Below, in pieces: positions 32,800 through 44,462 of a stretch of DNA of 64,000 nucleotides (positions are counted from its first letter, which is position 1; each line of letters opens with the position of its first letter). The DNA comes from Silene latifolia (Eukaryota > Streptophyta > Magnoliopsida > Caryophyllales > Caryophyllaceae). The stretch spans positions 67,462,134 through 67,526,133 of the forward strand of contig NC_133537.1 in NCBI RefSeq assembly GCF_048544455.1, given 5' to 3'. Under the pieces are notes generated by a model. It saw only the letters and a program-made list of their open reading frames with translations, made no database searches and had not been told where the DNA came from. Both the position numbers and the translations under genes were made by a program.

Positions 32800-32819
32800 G
32801 AACTTCGGGGACGAAGTTC
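32800..32819 (+). repeat. Perfect hairpin, first copy (element C)
   Basis: GAACTTCGGGGACGAAGTTC: an 8-bp stem with a 4-base loop. It is followed by a purine-rich run (AAGAGGGGAAGAG), as at 33711. Confidence 0.8.
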
Positions 32820-33710
32820 CTTTAAGAGGGGAAGAGTAATGTCGCGTGGAAAATGACGGAATAATAGCAATTTTATAGTCTGTTATGACAATTTTAAAGT
32901 ATTTAAAATGGTTGTTGGGTAATTTCGTAGTCGTAAACCATTTTAATTTAACAACAGATTTACGACAAGTCTTCCCTTATTTTAGAGCAAGAAGCGGTAT
33001 TTAATAACATCAAAGAAAAGGATTCTTTTTGTAACCGTTTCAGCAGAAGAATCAGTCCTTTTCCGAAGAATCAATCGGTGCGATCTCCGCTTCCCAACCA
33101 CAATTAGTTCAAATTCTTTCAGAAGCGAATGCTTTGTTCCAACCCGTGCTTTCAACCCCGGCGCTTTTCAGTACTGAAATCGAAATGGTTGTTGGGTAAT
33201 TTCGTAGTAGTTATAGTGCAATTGAGTAATAGTTTGTAATTGTTGAATAGAACATCGTGTTATTGTATCTTATTTTCAGTTAATTGTCCTCTGTGTTGTA
33301 ATGAAATTGGATGTTAGTAGCAAATAGTAGAGTGGAATAAATGATGTGTTATTGTGACCAAACTGTCGTTTTTGAGTGTTGTGTAACTAATAGTTGTTGG
33401 GAAGTAGTTGATGAAGGAATAGTCTGATAGTTGTGTTGGTTTACAAATAGTTGTGTTGGTTTACGTTTGAGTAATAATATGAGATGAGTGCAAGTAATAG
33501 TCGAGTTGGTTTTTCTTGTGTACAATATGTGTTTGGTGATTCGATGGGAAGTCGTGTTGTGTAATATGGGTTAGGGTAGATGATGATGATGATGGCTGAT
33601 GAACATGCATAGCGGGATGGTATTTATAAACGATCGTGTTGGCATGTGTCTGATAAACAGTGGTGGTTACCTTGATTCCTTTGTCTTTGTGCTGTGGGGG
33701 AGGATGAGTC
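32820..33710 (+). other. Spacer between the two hairpins, element C (possible LTR remnant)
   Basis: A purine run and TAATGTCGCG right after the first hairpin look like an old polypurine/LTR junction. A 26-bp segment (starting AAATGGTTGTTGGG) occurs twice, near 32907 and 33183. No ORF recognised. Confidence 0.35.
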
Positions 33711-33748
33711 GAACTTCGGGGACGAAGTTCTTTTTAAGGAGGGAAAAC
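33711..33748 (+). other. Hairpin and polypurine tract before the 3' LTR of element C
   Basis: The same GAACTTCG hairpin (33711-33730) followed by TTTTTAAGGAGGGAAAAC, then the LTR start TGTAATACCC. This is typical of Tekay/Del-type elements. Confidence 0.8.
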
Positions 33749-35118
33749 TGTAATACCCGTCCTTTTAGGGACCCATTGACCGACGTTGACTGACCTTAAA
33801 CACCTATCTTGACCTTAGGAAACCTTACGAGTGATGACTTATGACGATGTGAGCTTTGGTCTGTGTGTTACTCGATCTAGTTGAGGCTACTCGATCGAGT
33901 AGCTTGGTGGCTCGATCGAGTAGAGGTCAGTCGATCGAGTAAGTTGGTTACTCGATCGAGTAACGGGTTTGCAGCGGGGAATTATAAATCGTAAATCGTG
34001 AAACCCCAAATCATTTCTCTACCTTCTTCCTAAACCTAAATCCCGTCACCTCTCTTCTCCTTCACCATGATTCACCTCCTTGATGCCTTTGTGAGTGAGA
34101 ACACCTTAGAGATGGGAGGCTTGAGTCGGGTAGCGGTCTTGACACCGGATTGTTGTGTAATAGGTATGTCGTCGTCGTCTTTGTTTTCAGTTATGTTTAT
34201 AGAAGTAGTAATGGATGGTATGGTGGTTGTTATAGATGGTATTGCTGGTTGACTGTTATCTTGTGATCGGACGCGGAATCGCTGCGGTTTGCTAAAGGTA
34301 GGTTCGCCTACTCAGTATTGTTGATTGTCTAGAGGGTTTGTTGTTGATGTATAATTGGTTAGTGTCGTTGTTGATGATCGGTCGTGGTAGTTGATTACAT
34401 TGTGTTGAAATGGTAGTTGGTGATTGTTGTTTGTACAGCTGAGTATGATTGTTGTCTGTGGTTCTCGAGGTGCGTCCTCGGCTGAGTGGAGTTTCTTGCG
34501 GGAGTGGCTTTATGCCCTTGATTTGCCCTCTGTGGAACCCGCCACAAAAGGCGATGTGCACATTAAGAAACATGGGTTTATCGCTCGAATGAGATGAGCG
34601 GGGCTTAGGTGGGAACGGCTGCGGTCCCCCACTGGCGGTGTGGATTACTGGTTGCGATTGATAATCCGGCAGGGCTGGACCTTCGGGCAGTCAGAGGTGT
34701 GTGGATGGATGGTTGGAAGAGGTGTTGTGTGTGTGTTGCTTTAGTTGTGTTGTGTCTGCTTGTACTTGTTACCTCAGTTACTGACCTTGTGTGGTTTTGT
34801 TGTGTTGTCTGTTTGTGTTGTGTCATCCGTGATCCACTATGGTGAGCAGTCAGTCTTAGCAGGTTGATGTTGGATCTTAACTGGGTGTCTGCAGAGACGA
34901 GTCTACCACGAGTCATGGCAGAGATAGTTCCACATAGCTGATAGTAGTCTTGAGTTGTATCTTTTATATCGCCTGTAGGTTTTAAGTCACTTGTAAAATA
35001 ACATTAACGTTCATTTATCGACATTTGATCATTACTTTCCTCGGGCAACGAAGATGGTAACGCCCTTATCTGCTAGAGAAGGTCTTTTTAAGGCTCCTTG
35101 GTAGATGGGGATGTTACA
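33749..35118 (+). repeat. 3' LTR of element C
   Basis: TGTAATACCCG...GATGTTACA, 1370 bp. It is collinear with the LTR of C' (39587-40944), sharing for example the GATGTGCACATTAA and CTGCGGTCCC blocks, but it belongs to a diverged subfamily with a different motif core. Confidence 0.8.
33869..33963. repeat. CTCGATCGAG motif array in the LTR of element C
   Basis: Five copies about 120-215 bp into the LTR; one has CTAG in place of CGAG. Confidence 0.85.
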
Positions 35119-35474
35119 AACCATCTCCCTTCTTGGGTTTGTGTCCAAGGTCATGTGAGGAGTATAGGGTAATAAGAGAAAGTTGGGAGAGAGAGGTTAG
35201 GGTTAGAAAGATAAAGGAACCGTCGAAAATGAGTTACATTATAGACTCCGCGTTTTATAATAACGCGTTAACTGACGTGGTACTCTGTCGAGTATAGACA
35301 TACTCGGCCGAGTATGTCCTACTCGGTCGAGTAACATGGATACTCGACTGAGTAACCCTAACTAGTTCAAGTAACACGCTACATCGATCACCCACTCTCT
35401 CTCGTATCCTTTGCTAAGGGTCTCCCTTGGCCAATAGGTCGGTCAAAGAGTCCTTAAACAGGGCGGGTATTACA
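35119..35474 (-). repeat. 3' LTR of element C' (part)
   Basis: Matches about 40580-40944; starts (in reverse) TGTAATACCCGCCC. The remainder should lie left of the window, beyond element C. Contains an array at 35284-35362. Confidence 0.8.
35284..35362. repeat. CTCGGTCGAG/CTCGGCCGAG array in the 3' LTR of C'
   Basis: About four degenerate units, the same positions as in the 5' LTR of C'. Confidence 0.75.
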
Positions 35475-35512
35475 GTCTTCCCCCCTTAAAAGGAACTTCG
35501 TCCCCGAAGTTC
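35475..35512 (-). other. Hairpin and polypurine tract of C'
   Basis: The reverse strand reads GAACTTCGGGGACGAAGTTC (35493-35512), then TTTTAAGGGGGGAAGAC, then the LTR start. A second hairpin copy lies at 35839-35858. Confidence 0.8.
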
Positions 35513-35838
35513 ATCGACACTTCCCAATGCAACACAATTTGACAATGAAAGACCCCGTAAACTTATGCAAAACCAAACAACGCCACGTACCCACAACAAG
35601 GTTTTTACCATGAAGTACTATGCTATTACTAAGTGCAACCCACCAAACTGTCTAAGGAAGACTATTTAAAAAAAATTGTTTAAGAAAGACTATTTAAGAA
35701 AGACTGTTTGATATATTCAAGTAGTTTGAAGTTATGCGACGATAATTAAAGACTAAAAGCTACCAAATCAAAGAAGTTTTAAAGAAGTTTTTGTCAAGTT
35801 TGCGATTCTTTTGCCGTGATGTTATCTACCCCTCATAG

Positions 35839-35858
35839 GAACTTCGTCCCCGAAGTTC
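35839..35858 (-). repeat. Second hairpin copy in C'
   Basis: The same 20-bp palindrome, 346 bp from the first. Element C likewise has two copies. Confidence 0.75.
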
Positions 35859-36257
35859 GCTCCACCTATAGCGACGAGATAAGGATATATAAACACAACG
35901 AATATGGGGCGTATTCTACTCTTCTAACAATTAAAACATGTATGAGGCATAAGTAGGACAACTATGTTTATGCCATTTAGAAATGAATCGACTTTCAAAC
36001 ATCAAAGTTATGAAATCATGTACAACATATACTTCAACAAGCATGATAAAATTGTTAGGCCATCATTCATACTAACTCTCATATCATGTTCCATCTCAAT
36101 TCTAAGTCAAACCGACGTTCCGTCATTATATAGACCGTACTCATACCATATCAAGTATATAACGGTACCAAGATACTCACGAATATGTATAAAACAGAAG
36201 CAAAAGAAGTAAATTCTATTAACTATAACTCTTAAATAATCACGCATCCCTCCACTA

Positions 36258-36312
36258 GCTACTCGGTCGAGCACCACTGTTTACTCGGTCGATTACTCGG
36301 TACTCAGCCGAA
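36258..36312. repeat. CTCGGTCGAG array downstream of the C' ORF
   Basis: Three to four units of TACTCGGTCGA/TACTCAGCCGA. Confidence 0.75.
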
Positions 36313-36731
36313 TTTTTGAGTCCAATCCATGTCCATGACATAGAAATATTAATCTGCAAAACACATCGCATGTCCACTACCAACACAAGGTTCATGGTCT
36401 TAACGACCTAATAACAATAAGGAGAAAACAAGTCTAACAATCATCCAACAACAAGTCCATAAAATCAAAGCGGAGCTCAAACGTCCGTGTCCTCATCCAT
36501 ATTCTTGCTACCACCAGTGCTAGATGTTCCCGCTCCTTAGAATGCTTCCGCTGAGTAGCCTCCACCACCAGTCCACCTCCCTGACTAGTCTAGCTGGCTG
36601 CCGTAGTTGGCTCCCTACGGCTCTGTGAGGCAACCATACCCGTAGCTCTCCGGTGTTCCCCAGAAGTTACGGTCTACCCCGTAACCATGGAACACCCCGG
36701 TGTTATTCCCCGGCCCTCTCCACCATACCGG

Positions 36732-38046
36732 CTACGCCAAGTCCGTCCCTATACCCTGGTTGTGGGCTATCTCATGTATGTTCCGCAACATTAAGGTGGA
36801 AGAGATCCGCTCGGTCAACTCACTGACCTGCATCCTAGGGTCGAAGACAGTGGGGTAGGGCGAGTACTGGGTCGGATAGAAGCTAGGTGTGGTGTAGGAA
36901 GGCTCACTCTCTTTCTCTCTAGTCGCCCTCCTTCTACGGTGCTTGCGAGGTGGGGGAACGGTCGCCTGCTTGTCCGATGTAGTGACCGGCTTAGGTAAGT
37001 CTAGAAGGATGGTGGGATCGATCAGGTAGAAGTGAGGCTCAGGTTCAGGTTCCCCACTCCCTGAGTCACAGTCCTCTAGGTGGTTCGCCATCGGTAAGTT
37101 CTCAGGATCGGGGAGTATCATTAATTTTGTCCCCCTCACCCTCCAAGCTAAGGATCCCTCATCTAACCTCCTAAGCCACTTAATGTGGCACCAATACCTC
37201 TCATCCATAGTAGGAGCAGGCTCAACCAACCCAGTTCCCAACGATGGTGGGGCCTCAAAATCAGTCAGTCTCTGAGCCCAGCGGGTCACTATTGCCCCCA
37301 TAAGTAAGGTAACGGTTCTTGGACCGTACCATAAGAGCCAAGCTGGAGCACATAACCCTGGGAGCACTGTAGTAAATGTGGTTCCCCCGGCGAGGGTTAA
37401 GATAGGACACTAAAAGCATCCCCTCGTGGGTGTTCAACTTACTCATATCATCCCGCCCAAACAGCAAACAAGTCATCATTCTCAAAAACATATGGAGAGA
37501 CACATGTTGAACATCGTTAATAAACATGGCATTCGAGCTTGGGAGAGGTCTACCGGTCAGATAGAGTAGATAGTGGGGTGCCCCACTGTTGGTCACAACA
37601 TCACTCAAGTATCCTTTCTTCTCAGTCTCCAACCCAAGATGGTCAGCAAACTGGTCAAGAGTCAGGTTATGGTCGGTGTTCATAAGGCGAAAACTAACGG
37701 TTTTCCCACCCACGTAATAGTCAAGAGAGCTCAAAAACTACAAAGTGAGGAACATGTAAGACGTTTTTTGAAGATAGTACAACCCCTCCATACCCACGAT
37801 CTCAAATATGTGGGTGATATTCGACTCCACTTCTAAGGTTGTCAAGATTTCGGGAGCCACACAATGAGTCAGCCTCATAGTCCGACCCATTAAAGCCACA
37901 AAAGCAGCCCGTTGCTTAAAATCAGAAAAGATTACCGACGGATATTCCTCAAACGGAGGAACAAGAGGCTCTTGGCTCGATTGATCAACTTCCACGGGGG
38001 AATTAGCACGAGTACGTTTCTTGGCCGGTGCTTTTGACTTCGGCAT
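36732..38046 (-). CDS. Accessory ORF region of element C' (plant-transposon-protein class, PMD-like)
   Basis: Starts MPKSKAPAKKRTRANSP, a basic head like that of the copy A ORF. It then has YPSVIFSDFKQRAAF, GMEGLYYLQ, LTLQFLSSL-like sequence, VSFRLMNTDHNLTLDQFADHLGL, HVSLHMFLRMMTCLLFG, LVSYLNPRRGNHIYYS, and at the C-terminus LAWRVRGTKLMILPDPENLP and MQVSELTERISSTLMLRNIHE. YP-V-IF, LTL-FLSSL and FRL-N...LT---LGL align in order with the accessory ORF of copy A, so I judge them homologous. No catalytic motif is visible. It is the only protein-coding part in the element. Intactness is not detailed here. Confidence 0.7.
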
Positions 38047-38667
38047 GCTGCAAAACTACGAGTTCAACAAGAATTTTCTGGAAATTACACCATGGTAAGG
38101 GCTATGTTTCAGTTTATAGACTTTTAAGACGGAGTTTTAAGACAGCTTTTTCTCTCAAAAGACATGACATACCAACCCATTAAAGCATTGTTATCAACAA
38201 TTAACCCTTTAAGAACATCCTAGTAGCAATCTAAGTGGTCAAAATCAAAACTTTGAGACGAAACCCTAGAAAATTTTCGACAAAAAATCGGTGATTTTGA
38301 GCATAAAAACTGTATTTCGCATGAATAAATCGATGATTAAAAACAATTACTACCAAAATATCACCATAGAAGTACAAATCGTTGAATTACAAGAGTAAAA
38401 TTTCAGATTTTGGGGCAAAGTACACCATTGATTTGATTAAAAGAAAAGAAAGTTGATTTGTTGTATTACCTTAGGTCGGAAATTGATTAGATAGGGCAAG
38501 GGAAAAAATATTCCAAGAACAAGTTCAACCAAAATCACCCAAGTTTGTTTTTGAGAGAGAAATTACAATGAGTGTTTGTGTAAAAATGAGGATAGGAGGT
38601 GGAAATATTAGAGTAAAAAGCTTATAGGGTTTCCGGAAAATAAACGAGTTTGACCGCGAATTTGGGG
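38047..38667 (-). other. Leader between motif array and ORF, element C'
   Basis: AT-rich 5' leader or promoter-like DNA on the reverse strand. No ORF recognised. Confidence 0.45.
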
Positions 38668-38850
38668 TACTCGGCCGAGTTCTGGGACTACTCGGCAGAG
38701 TAGTCTCTACTCGGTCGAGTATTTGGTCTACTCGGTCGAGTACTCAGAGATGAGTAGCTGGCTTAAATGGTCATTCTGAGTATTCGGCCGAGTGCCTTTA
38801 TACTCGGCCGAATTTGGCCTACTCGGTCGAGTATCTGCTTTACTCAGCCG
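38668..38850. repeat. CTCGGTCGAG/CTCGGCCGAG motif array upstream of the C' ORF
   Basis: About eight units in 180 bp, e.g. TACTCGGCCGAGT and TACTCGGTCGAGTA, about 620 bp before the ORF start. It is the densest array of the family. Confidence 0.85.
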
Positions 38851-39275
38851 AGTTTTCATGAACAGTAGCGGAATTTGGAGTTTCAGAGAATATTTCCTGC
38901 AAAACAATAAACATTGTTCGGAGTTCCACTTAGTCGGGGCTCGTCACGCTTAGACCTTATTTCTAACATACCCTAGGCAACTTTGAGTTATATATACATA
39001 ATGATTTACTTACGCAACATATGTTATGCTTCACATAAACCTTTCACACAACAATTCATGTCACAAACACATATTTTATACTCAGCTAGATTATATTTCT
39101 TTTCATGCTATAACATTACCGTCTTTCATTACTCTTCTGCTATGTACAACCATGCATAAAACTTTGGATTGACTACTTGACTCATCCATACATACATATA
39201 CACAACACTACCATACTTGCATTCCATCTATTTCAACCATTGACACACCCTTTAGGAAACACACATCACACATTC

Positions 39276-39398
<123 letters not shown>

Positions 39399-39567
39399 TT
39401 CCCCTTATGTTTACCCCTCGTTGTTGCTGGCTTAAGTATAATGGGGCCGGGATTCTGAGATGAGGGCGCCTTCTCACCCAAAACCGACATAAGAGGGCTC
39501 CCAACACAAATACACCAAGTCCATTTTAATTTGACACCCTACATTCATTTGGTTCAGGTTCCAAAAT

Positions 39568-39583
39568 CGTCGCTCTTATACCA
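39568..39583 (-). other. Primer-binding site of C' (initiator tRNA-Met type)
   Basis: The reverse strand reads TGGTATAAGAGCGACG three bases after the LTR end. 11 of the first 12 bases match TGGTATCAGAGC, complementary to initiator tRNA-Met. Confidence 0.75.
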
Positions 39584-39586
39584 CTT

Positions 39587-40944
39587 TGTAACACCTCCAC
39601 ATACCAAAGTGCCTTATGAAGGACCACCCCAGCATATAAAGGTGCTACTATCTCGGTTGCCCTAGGTAAGTAAATCAAATGAACAATAACAGAACAATTC
39701 TTAATTATCTTTATCCTTTACAACATAAACTACGTGAGAAAGATTACAACATAACTACTGGAAGAACTACTAGACACGAGTGACAGCGGCATCTAGTTCG
39801 ACAGCGTGACGACTCGATTCCCTTCCATGTCTCGCAAGCATCATATCAAACATCACCTGCTAAACAAACTGCTCATCATCCCCGAATGGATCACCACAGT
39901 TTTGAAAACACAACATGGGGCCAGTTCATTGAGTAATCAAAATAAGCTAAACACAAAGCAAACAACCAAGACAATCAAACTTTACAACCATTCTCCAACC
40001 CCAATCATATCCAATATCCGGCTACACACTTAAGTGTGTAGCCCTGCCAGATTACCCATCGCAACAGGTAATTCTCACTACCAGTGGAGGGACCGCAGCC
40101 TTGCCCACCTAAGCGTCGCTCATCGCAATGAGCAATAACCCATGTCCATTAATGTGCACATCCTCCTATGTGACGGGAACCATAAAGGGCGAATCAAGGG
40201 TGTGAAGCCATTTCCGATGATGACTCCACTCAGCAGAGGATGCACCTCGCAAACATAAACAAGCAACAAAAATTCCAACAACCAAGAAAGACAATTCCTA
40301 CAACGATACTAAACATGCCACTATCACAACAATTCATATTAAATCAATTAAATAGGCAACTGAGTAGGGAAACCCTAACTTTTCGCTATTCCATGAAAGT
40401 GCGTCCAATAATTAAGCCAAGCAAGACTCCACGACGAACCCTACAAGTAAAAACCATATCCTATTACTAAACTAATCAAGATCTACTGAAGGATAACTAC
40501 TAACCACAAACTCATCTTGAGACGCAACCGATGCCGACGACGGCGACAACCCGACTCGATGACTCCTTGCATAAACAATATCCCTTCTTAGGTTAGTGTC
40601 TAAGGTAAAGCAAGGAGTATAAGGTGATAAAAGAAAGTTTGAAGGGAGAGGTTAGGGTTAGAAAGACAAAGGAACCATCGAAAATAAATTACATTATAGA
40701 CTCTGCGTTTTATAATAACGTGTTAACTGAAGTGGTACTCGGTCGAGTATAGACATAGTACCACTTCAGTATACTCGGCCGAGTACGCCCTACCCGGTCG
40801 AATAACTTGGTACTCGACCAAGTAACCCTAACTAGGTCGAGTAACACGCTACATCGATCACCCACTCTCTCTCGTATCCCTTGCTAAGAGTCTTCCTTGG
40901 TCAATATGTCAGTCAAAGAGTCCTTAAACAGGGCGGGTATTACA
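39587..40944 (-). repeat. 5' LTR of element C'
   Basis: In reverse: TGTAATACCCGCCC...GAGGTGTTACA, 1358 bp, ending beside the primer-binding site. Array at 40735-40835. Confidence 0.82.
40735..40835. repeat. CTCGGTCGAG array in the 5' LTR of C'
   Basis: About five degenerate units 110-210 bp into the LTR, the same place as the CTCGATCGAG array in the element C LTR. Confidence 0.75.
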
Positions 40945-41292
40945 TAGGCAGTCTAGGACTCCGAATCTCTCATAGGATGCAACGTCTTTAGCATAGGTAG
41001 GAAGATAAATCTCTCCCAATGTGTTCTTTGTCTCCCCACTAAACCCTACCAAGACATTGGATTTCTTGGTGATTTGATCCTCGTTGATCTTCATGGCTTT
41101 GAGTACGTCTAGCATGATCAGGTTCACTGAACTACCCCTGTCTACCAGGATTCTTCTTACAATGGCTGTTCCAATCTGCATGGAAATTACCAGACCATTG
41201 TGATGTAGACCAGGGATCCCTACCAGGTCACAATCACCAAAGGTGATAGGTGGTATATTTCCCAGTTTGTAGGGTGACTTCATTTGAGGCAT
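40945..41292 (-). CDS. pro: Protease region of element D (cut by C')
   Basis: NIPPITFGDCDLVGIPGLHHNGLVISMQI, the active-site region (ILVDRGSSVNLI), and an end at ERFGVLDCL, where Tat proteases normally continue to the GRPW block. Confidence 0.72.
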
Positions 41293-41409
41293 CCTGGCTA
41301 TCTTCTTTGCTGTTGAACTAGTTAAGCCACAAATCTCTGATCCGCCATTTATGAATTTTACATCATAGAGTGAAGGTGGTAGAGAGAGATTGCGTTCCTT
41401 CTTTTGCTC

Positions 41410-42819
41410 CTAACTTTCTTTACTTTGATCTTCCTTTCTGCCTTTGGCTTTGATGAGATCTTTTAGGTATCCAGCCTTTAGCAGGTAGGCTACCTCTTTC
41501 CTCAGCGTGAAGCAATCTTCCGTTGTATACCCAACGTCCATGTAAAATTCGCACCACTTGGAATTGTCCCTCCTTGGATTAGGATTTTCTACTTTCCCAG
41601 GCCATGTAACTGTTGATCCCATGTTGTCAAGCCGCTGGATCAAGCCTGCAATATCAACACTGAAGTTATGCTCAGAAATAGGTGGGTGAACTTTAGCCTT
41701 ACCTTGTTGTTCATATGCTAGGTTTAATGCTGAATGGTTCGGCCTGGAATATGGGGTAGATCTGTAGCTGCTGCCTCTGCCACCGCTCTTCCTATTTGGC
41801 TTTTCATACTCCTTAGAATTGCAGGATGCTTTAACTTTGTAGCTTTTGGTCTCCTCTAGCCTGATATAAGATAGAGTCTTGGCCTAAACATCTTCAAAGG
41901 TATGACATGGATACTTAGTGAGTTCAATGTAAAGATCACTATTTGGTAGTAATCCCTGCCTAAATGCTTCCACTGCACTTCCAACGTCACGCCAGGGAAT
42001 AGACACCTTCTCTTTGTTGAACCTGGCAAGAAATACCCTGAGAGTCTCATCTGACTTCTGGGTAATCCTATAAAGATCACTGGACCGTTTCTTCAACTCC
42101 CTGCTACTTGCAAACTGCTGGTTGAAATTGTTGATCAGGTTTGCAAAGGATTGGATGCTTCCAATTGGAAGATTGATGTACCACTGTAATGCAGGACCGA
42201 TCAGGGTCGTTCCAAACCCCTTACACATGCAGACCTGCCTGAACTCACTTAGGATAGATGCAGCTAACATTTTCTGCTTGTAGAGGGCTACATGGCCTTG
42301 TGGATCTGTGGTCCCATCATAGATTTCCATGGACGGAATCATAAATTTCTTTGGAAGATCCACTTTAGCTATTTCGTCTATTAAATACGAATCAGCATAA
42401 CAGTTAGGGGCAGCTTCCTCCATGGTGGCAGGCACTCCATGTATTTTTTCGAATTTTTCATTAAGTTTCTTAATTTTCTGAACTATTGCCATCATGACAG
42501 CCGCTCCTGTCTCATCAGGGTTTTCTTTGTTATTCTCTGGGATCTCACCGTCATCAACGTTGATCACTTTCTTGGTACTATTTGGACTCCCAAAGCTTGA
42601 GAAATCAAAGTGTTTGATAATTAATGAGAATGGGGTTCCTGGCTGGATTTTGGAGCCTGATCCTTTAGATTTCTTTAACTTCTGTTTCAAAGCGGACTCA
42701 GACTCTTTCAACTGTAAGATTTCAGCCTTAGACTGAGCTATTTTCTCTTTCAGGCTCTCCATCTCTGCTACTTTTTGTAGAGCAGCAGTCAATTGTTCTT
42801 CCACTGTTGGTTGAGACAT
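41410..42819 (-). CDS. gag: gag region of element D
   Basis: The N-terminus (MSQPTVEEQLTAALQKVAEM) is a predicted coiled coil. Retrotrans_gag blocks follow: MEIYDGTTDPQGHVALYKQKM, FGTTLIGPALQWYINLPIGS, FNQQFASSRELKKRSSDLYRI and RVFLARFNKEKVSIP. The nearby knuckle-like segment (41643-41410) has CEFYMDVGYTTEDCFTLRKE, the Tat-type C-x-x-(H/Y)...C pattern. Confidence 0.82.
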
Positions 42820-42892
42820 TTTTTTTTGCTAGTTTCTTTGTTTTTTGGATTTTTTATAAAAAAGGACAAAAAAATATATTAATGAGCTAGAT

Positions 42893-42910
42893 GCCCCATG
42901 GTGGGCGCCA
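42893..42910 (-). other. Primer-binding site of element D
   Basis: The reverse strand reads TGGCGCCCACCATGGGGC, near the LTR end. I did not assign the tRNA. Confidence 0.6.
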
Positions 42911-42917
42911 TTTATTT

Positions 42918-43586
42918 TGTATGAATTTTGCGCAAGGGTAAATCAGGTCAGGGTATAGTCTAGGCAGGGTTAACTAGCTCAGATTTATCTATGTGTACTG
43001 CAGGGCAGGGTAGATAATAATAAAAATAATGCAAATAAAGTAAATAATAAGACAAAGGAATTTGTAAGTGAAAAACCCTTAAATGGGAAAAAAACCACGG
43101 GCACCAAGCCAGGAGAGGATTTCACTATGATTTCGAGTAATTAGCAGAATTTATGCAATATTGCCTAAGTATAGCACGTAGTGTAGTAGTATGAGATTGC
43201 TAGAGTAGTTGTTGTATATCTTCAAATGATCTTGAGCTGCTCTTATATAGCCAAGCTTGAACGGCTGCATTATCTTCTCCATCGATGCGTAATATTTCCT
43301 CTTAATGACGCCATTAATTGCTTTATTGTTGTGCTTAATCACCCACATAAATGCTCGATCTTCATTGTAGAATCTTCCTCTTAAATATCGTTATTAATAC
43401 CCGGATATATGTAATTATTGACCGGATATTATTATTCTTGAATAGGTCAAATATTGTCCTTATAATTGACCAATGTCCTCTCCTTGCCTGGTGCCAGTCT
43501 TGTTCTATCCCGACGATTTTGTACCCTGACAGTCAGGTCAGGGTAGGATGTTACCCTGAAGTATCTAGAAAATTCTAGGCCTAACA
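42918..43586 (-). repeat. 5' LTR of element D
   Basis: Reverse-strand TGTTAGGCC...TTCATACA, about 670 bp, with several CAGGTCAGGGTA-like repeats. The borders are approximate because the partner LTR is outside the window. Confidence 0.55.
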
Positions 43587-43674
43587 CACTTTCACAGTTT
43601 TGGCTATTAAAATAGTGTGAATCATTCTTACTGTTTTATAATTGCTTAGTTGTTTATGGTTTTATTGATGGCTA

Positions 43675-44455
43675 GATGAGGAAGAGAAAGTATAAAACTG
43701 GACTTATATCCGTCTTCTTTGGTGGAGGGAAGTCTCAAAAGTCTAGTTCCTCGTCCTCTCCATATCAAACTGAACCTCAAATTGCAGTTATTGTTAAAAT
43801 ATATACTATTCAAGAACAACAAGTGGTTTCATCAGAAGATACACCCTAAAATGAAACAAGAGCAAATAGTCCAAATGCTGCTGTAAATGAGGAATTTGTC
43901 TATGATGGTGATCTTCTTCTTTATGATCGTAGGAAAAGAATCCCCATATCATCGTACCCTCTTAATGATCAAGATATGATAAGAAGGGGGTTCATCAGCA
44001 AAGAGGTGTTTAACCACGTAATCAATCCTTTCCTTAATCTGAATTCGGAACTCGGCTTAAGCCTTGTAAGCATCACTTTAAAGAAGCTTGGTATGAGAAG
44101 TATAAGTGGCTTGAACATAGCATTGAAAAAGATGCAGCCTTTTGTTTTGTGTGCTACTTATTTAAGGATAAAACAAGTATTATAGGGAGTGATAAATTTG
44201 TGACAGATGAGTTTAAAGATTAGAACCGAGCTCATGAAATATTTCTAAAACATATTGGCAATAGTGTTCTTAGTTCTCATAAACAAGCTCAACAAAAATA
44301 TGATTTTTTCAATTCCCCAAAATCATCCATCGTTGAAAATTTCAATAAGACAAGCAAAAAAGTTAGTATTCTTTACAAAGCTCGCTTGACTCATTCTCTT
44401 GATTATTTGAAGTTCCTGTTGCGCCAAGGTTTAGCACGTCGTGGGCACGATGAAT
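43675..44455 (+). pseudogene. hAT-family transposase fragment (TTF zinc-finger type), broken
   Basis: The predicted product starts MRKRKYKTGLISVFFGGGKSQ and continues with the motifs of plant ZMYM/TTF hAT transposases: YDRRKRIPISSYPLND, RRGFISKE, then WYEKYKWLEHSIEKDAAFCFVCYLFKDK, SDKFVTDEFKD, HIGNSVLSSHKQA and YLKFLLRQGLARRGHDES. These lie in more than one frame, with an in-frame stop after SEDTP near 43849, a frame change around 44060 and a stop at about 44221. The catalytic core (DUF4371/hAT dimerisation region) is missing because other DNA follows at 44463. It is a decayed DNA-transposon remnant. Confidence 0.72.
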
Positions 44456-44462
44456 CTAAAAT

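Larger units (their letters stand above)
31280..35118 (+). mobile_element. Chromovirus-like non-autonomous LTR element C (3' half in window)
   Basis: The 3' half of a forward element: the rest of an accessory ORF, a spacer with motif arrays, a hairpin plus polypurine tract, and a 3' LTR (TGTAAT...GTTACA). The hairpin/polypurine block and LTR ends are like those of Tekay/Del-type Ty3/gypsy elements. Its 5' half was displaced to the left of the window by the insertion of copy A at 31279/31280. It lies inside the LTR of its relative C'. No gag-pol is seen in this half. Confidence 0.75.
40945..43586 (-). mobile_element. Tat-type Ty3/gypsy element D (5' part; interrupted by C')
   Basis: A reverse-strand 5' LTR, primer-binding site, gag, knuckle and the start of protease. 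The protease is cut at 40945 by C', so the rest of pol should lie left of the window. It is the oldest layer of the nest seen here. Confidence 0.78.

Noticed and set aside
34605-34916. Overlapping ORFs on both strands within the LTR of element C
   Set aside because: The region is LTR sequence conserved as DNA with C', with no shared reading frame.
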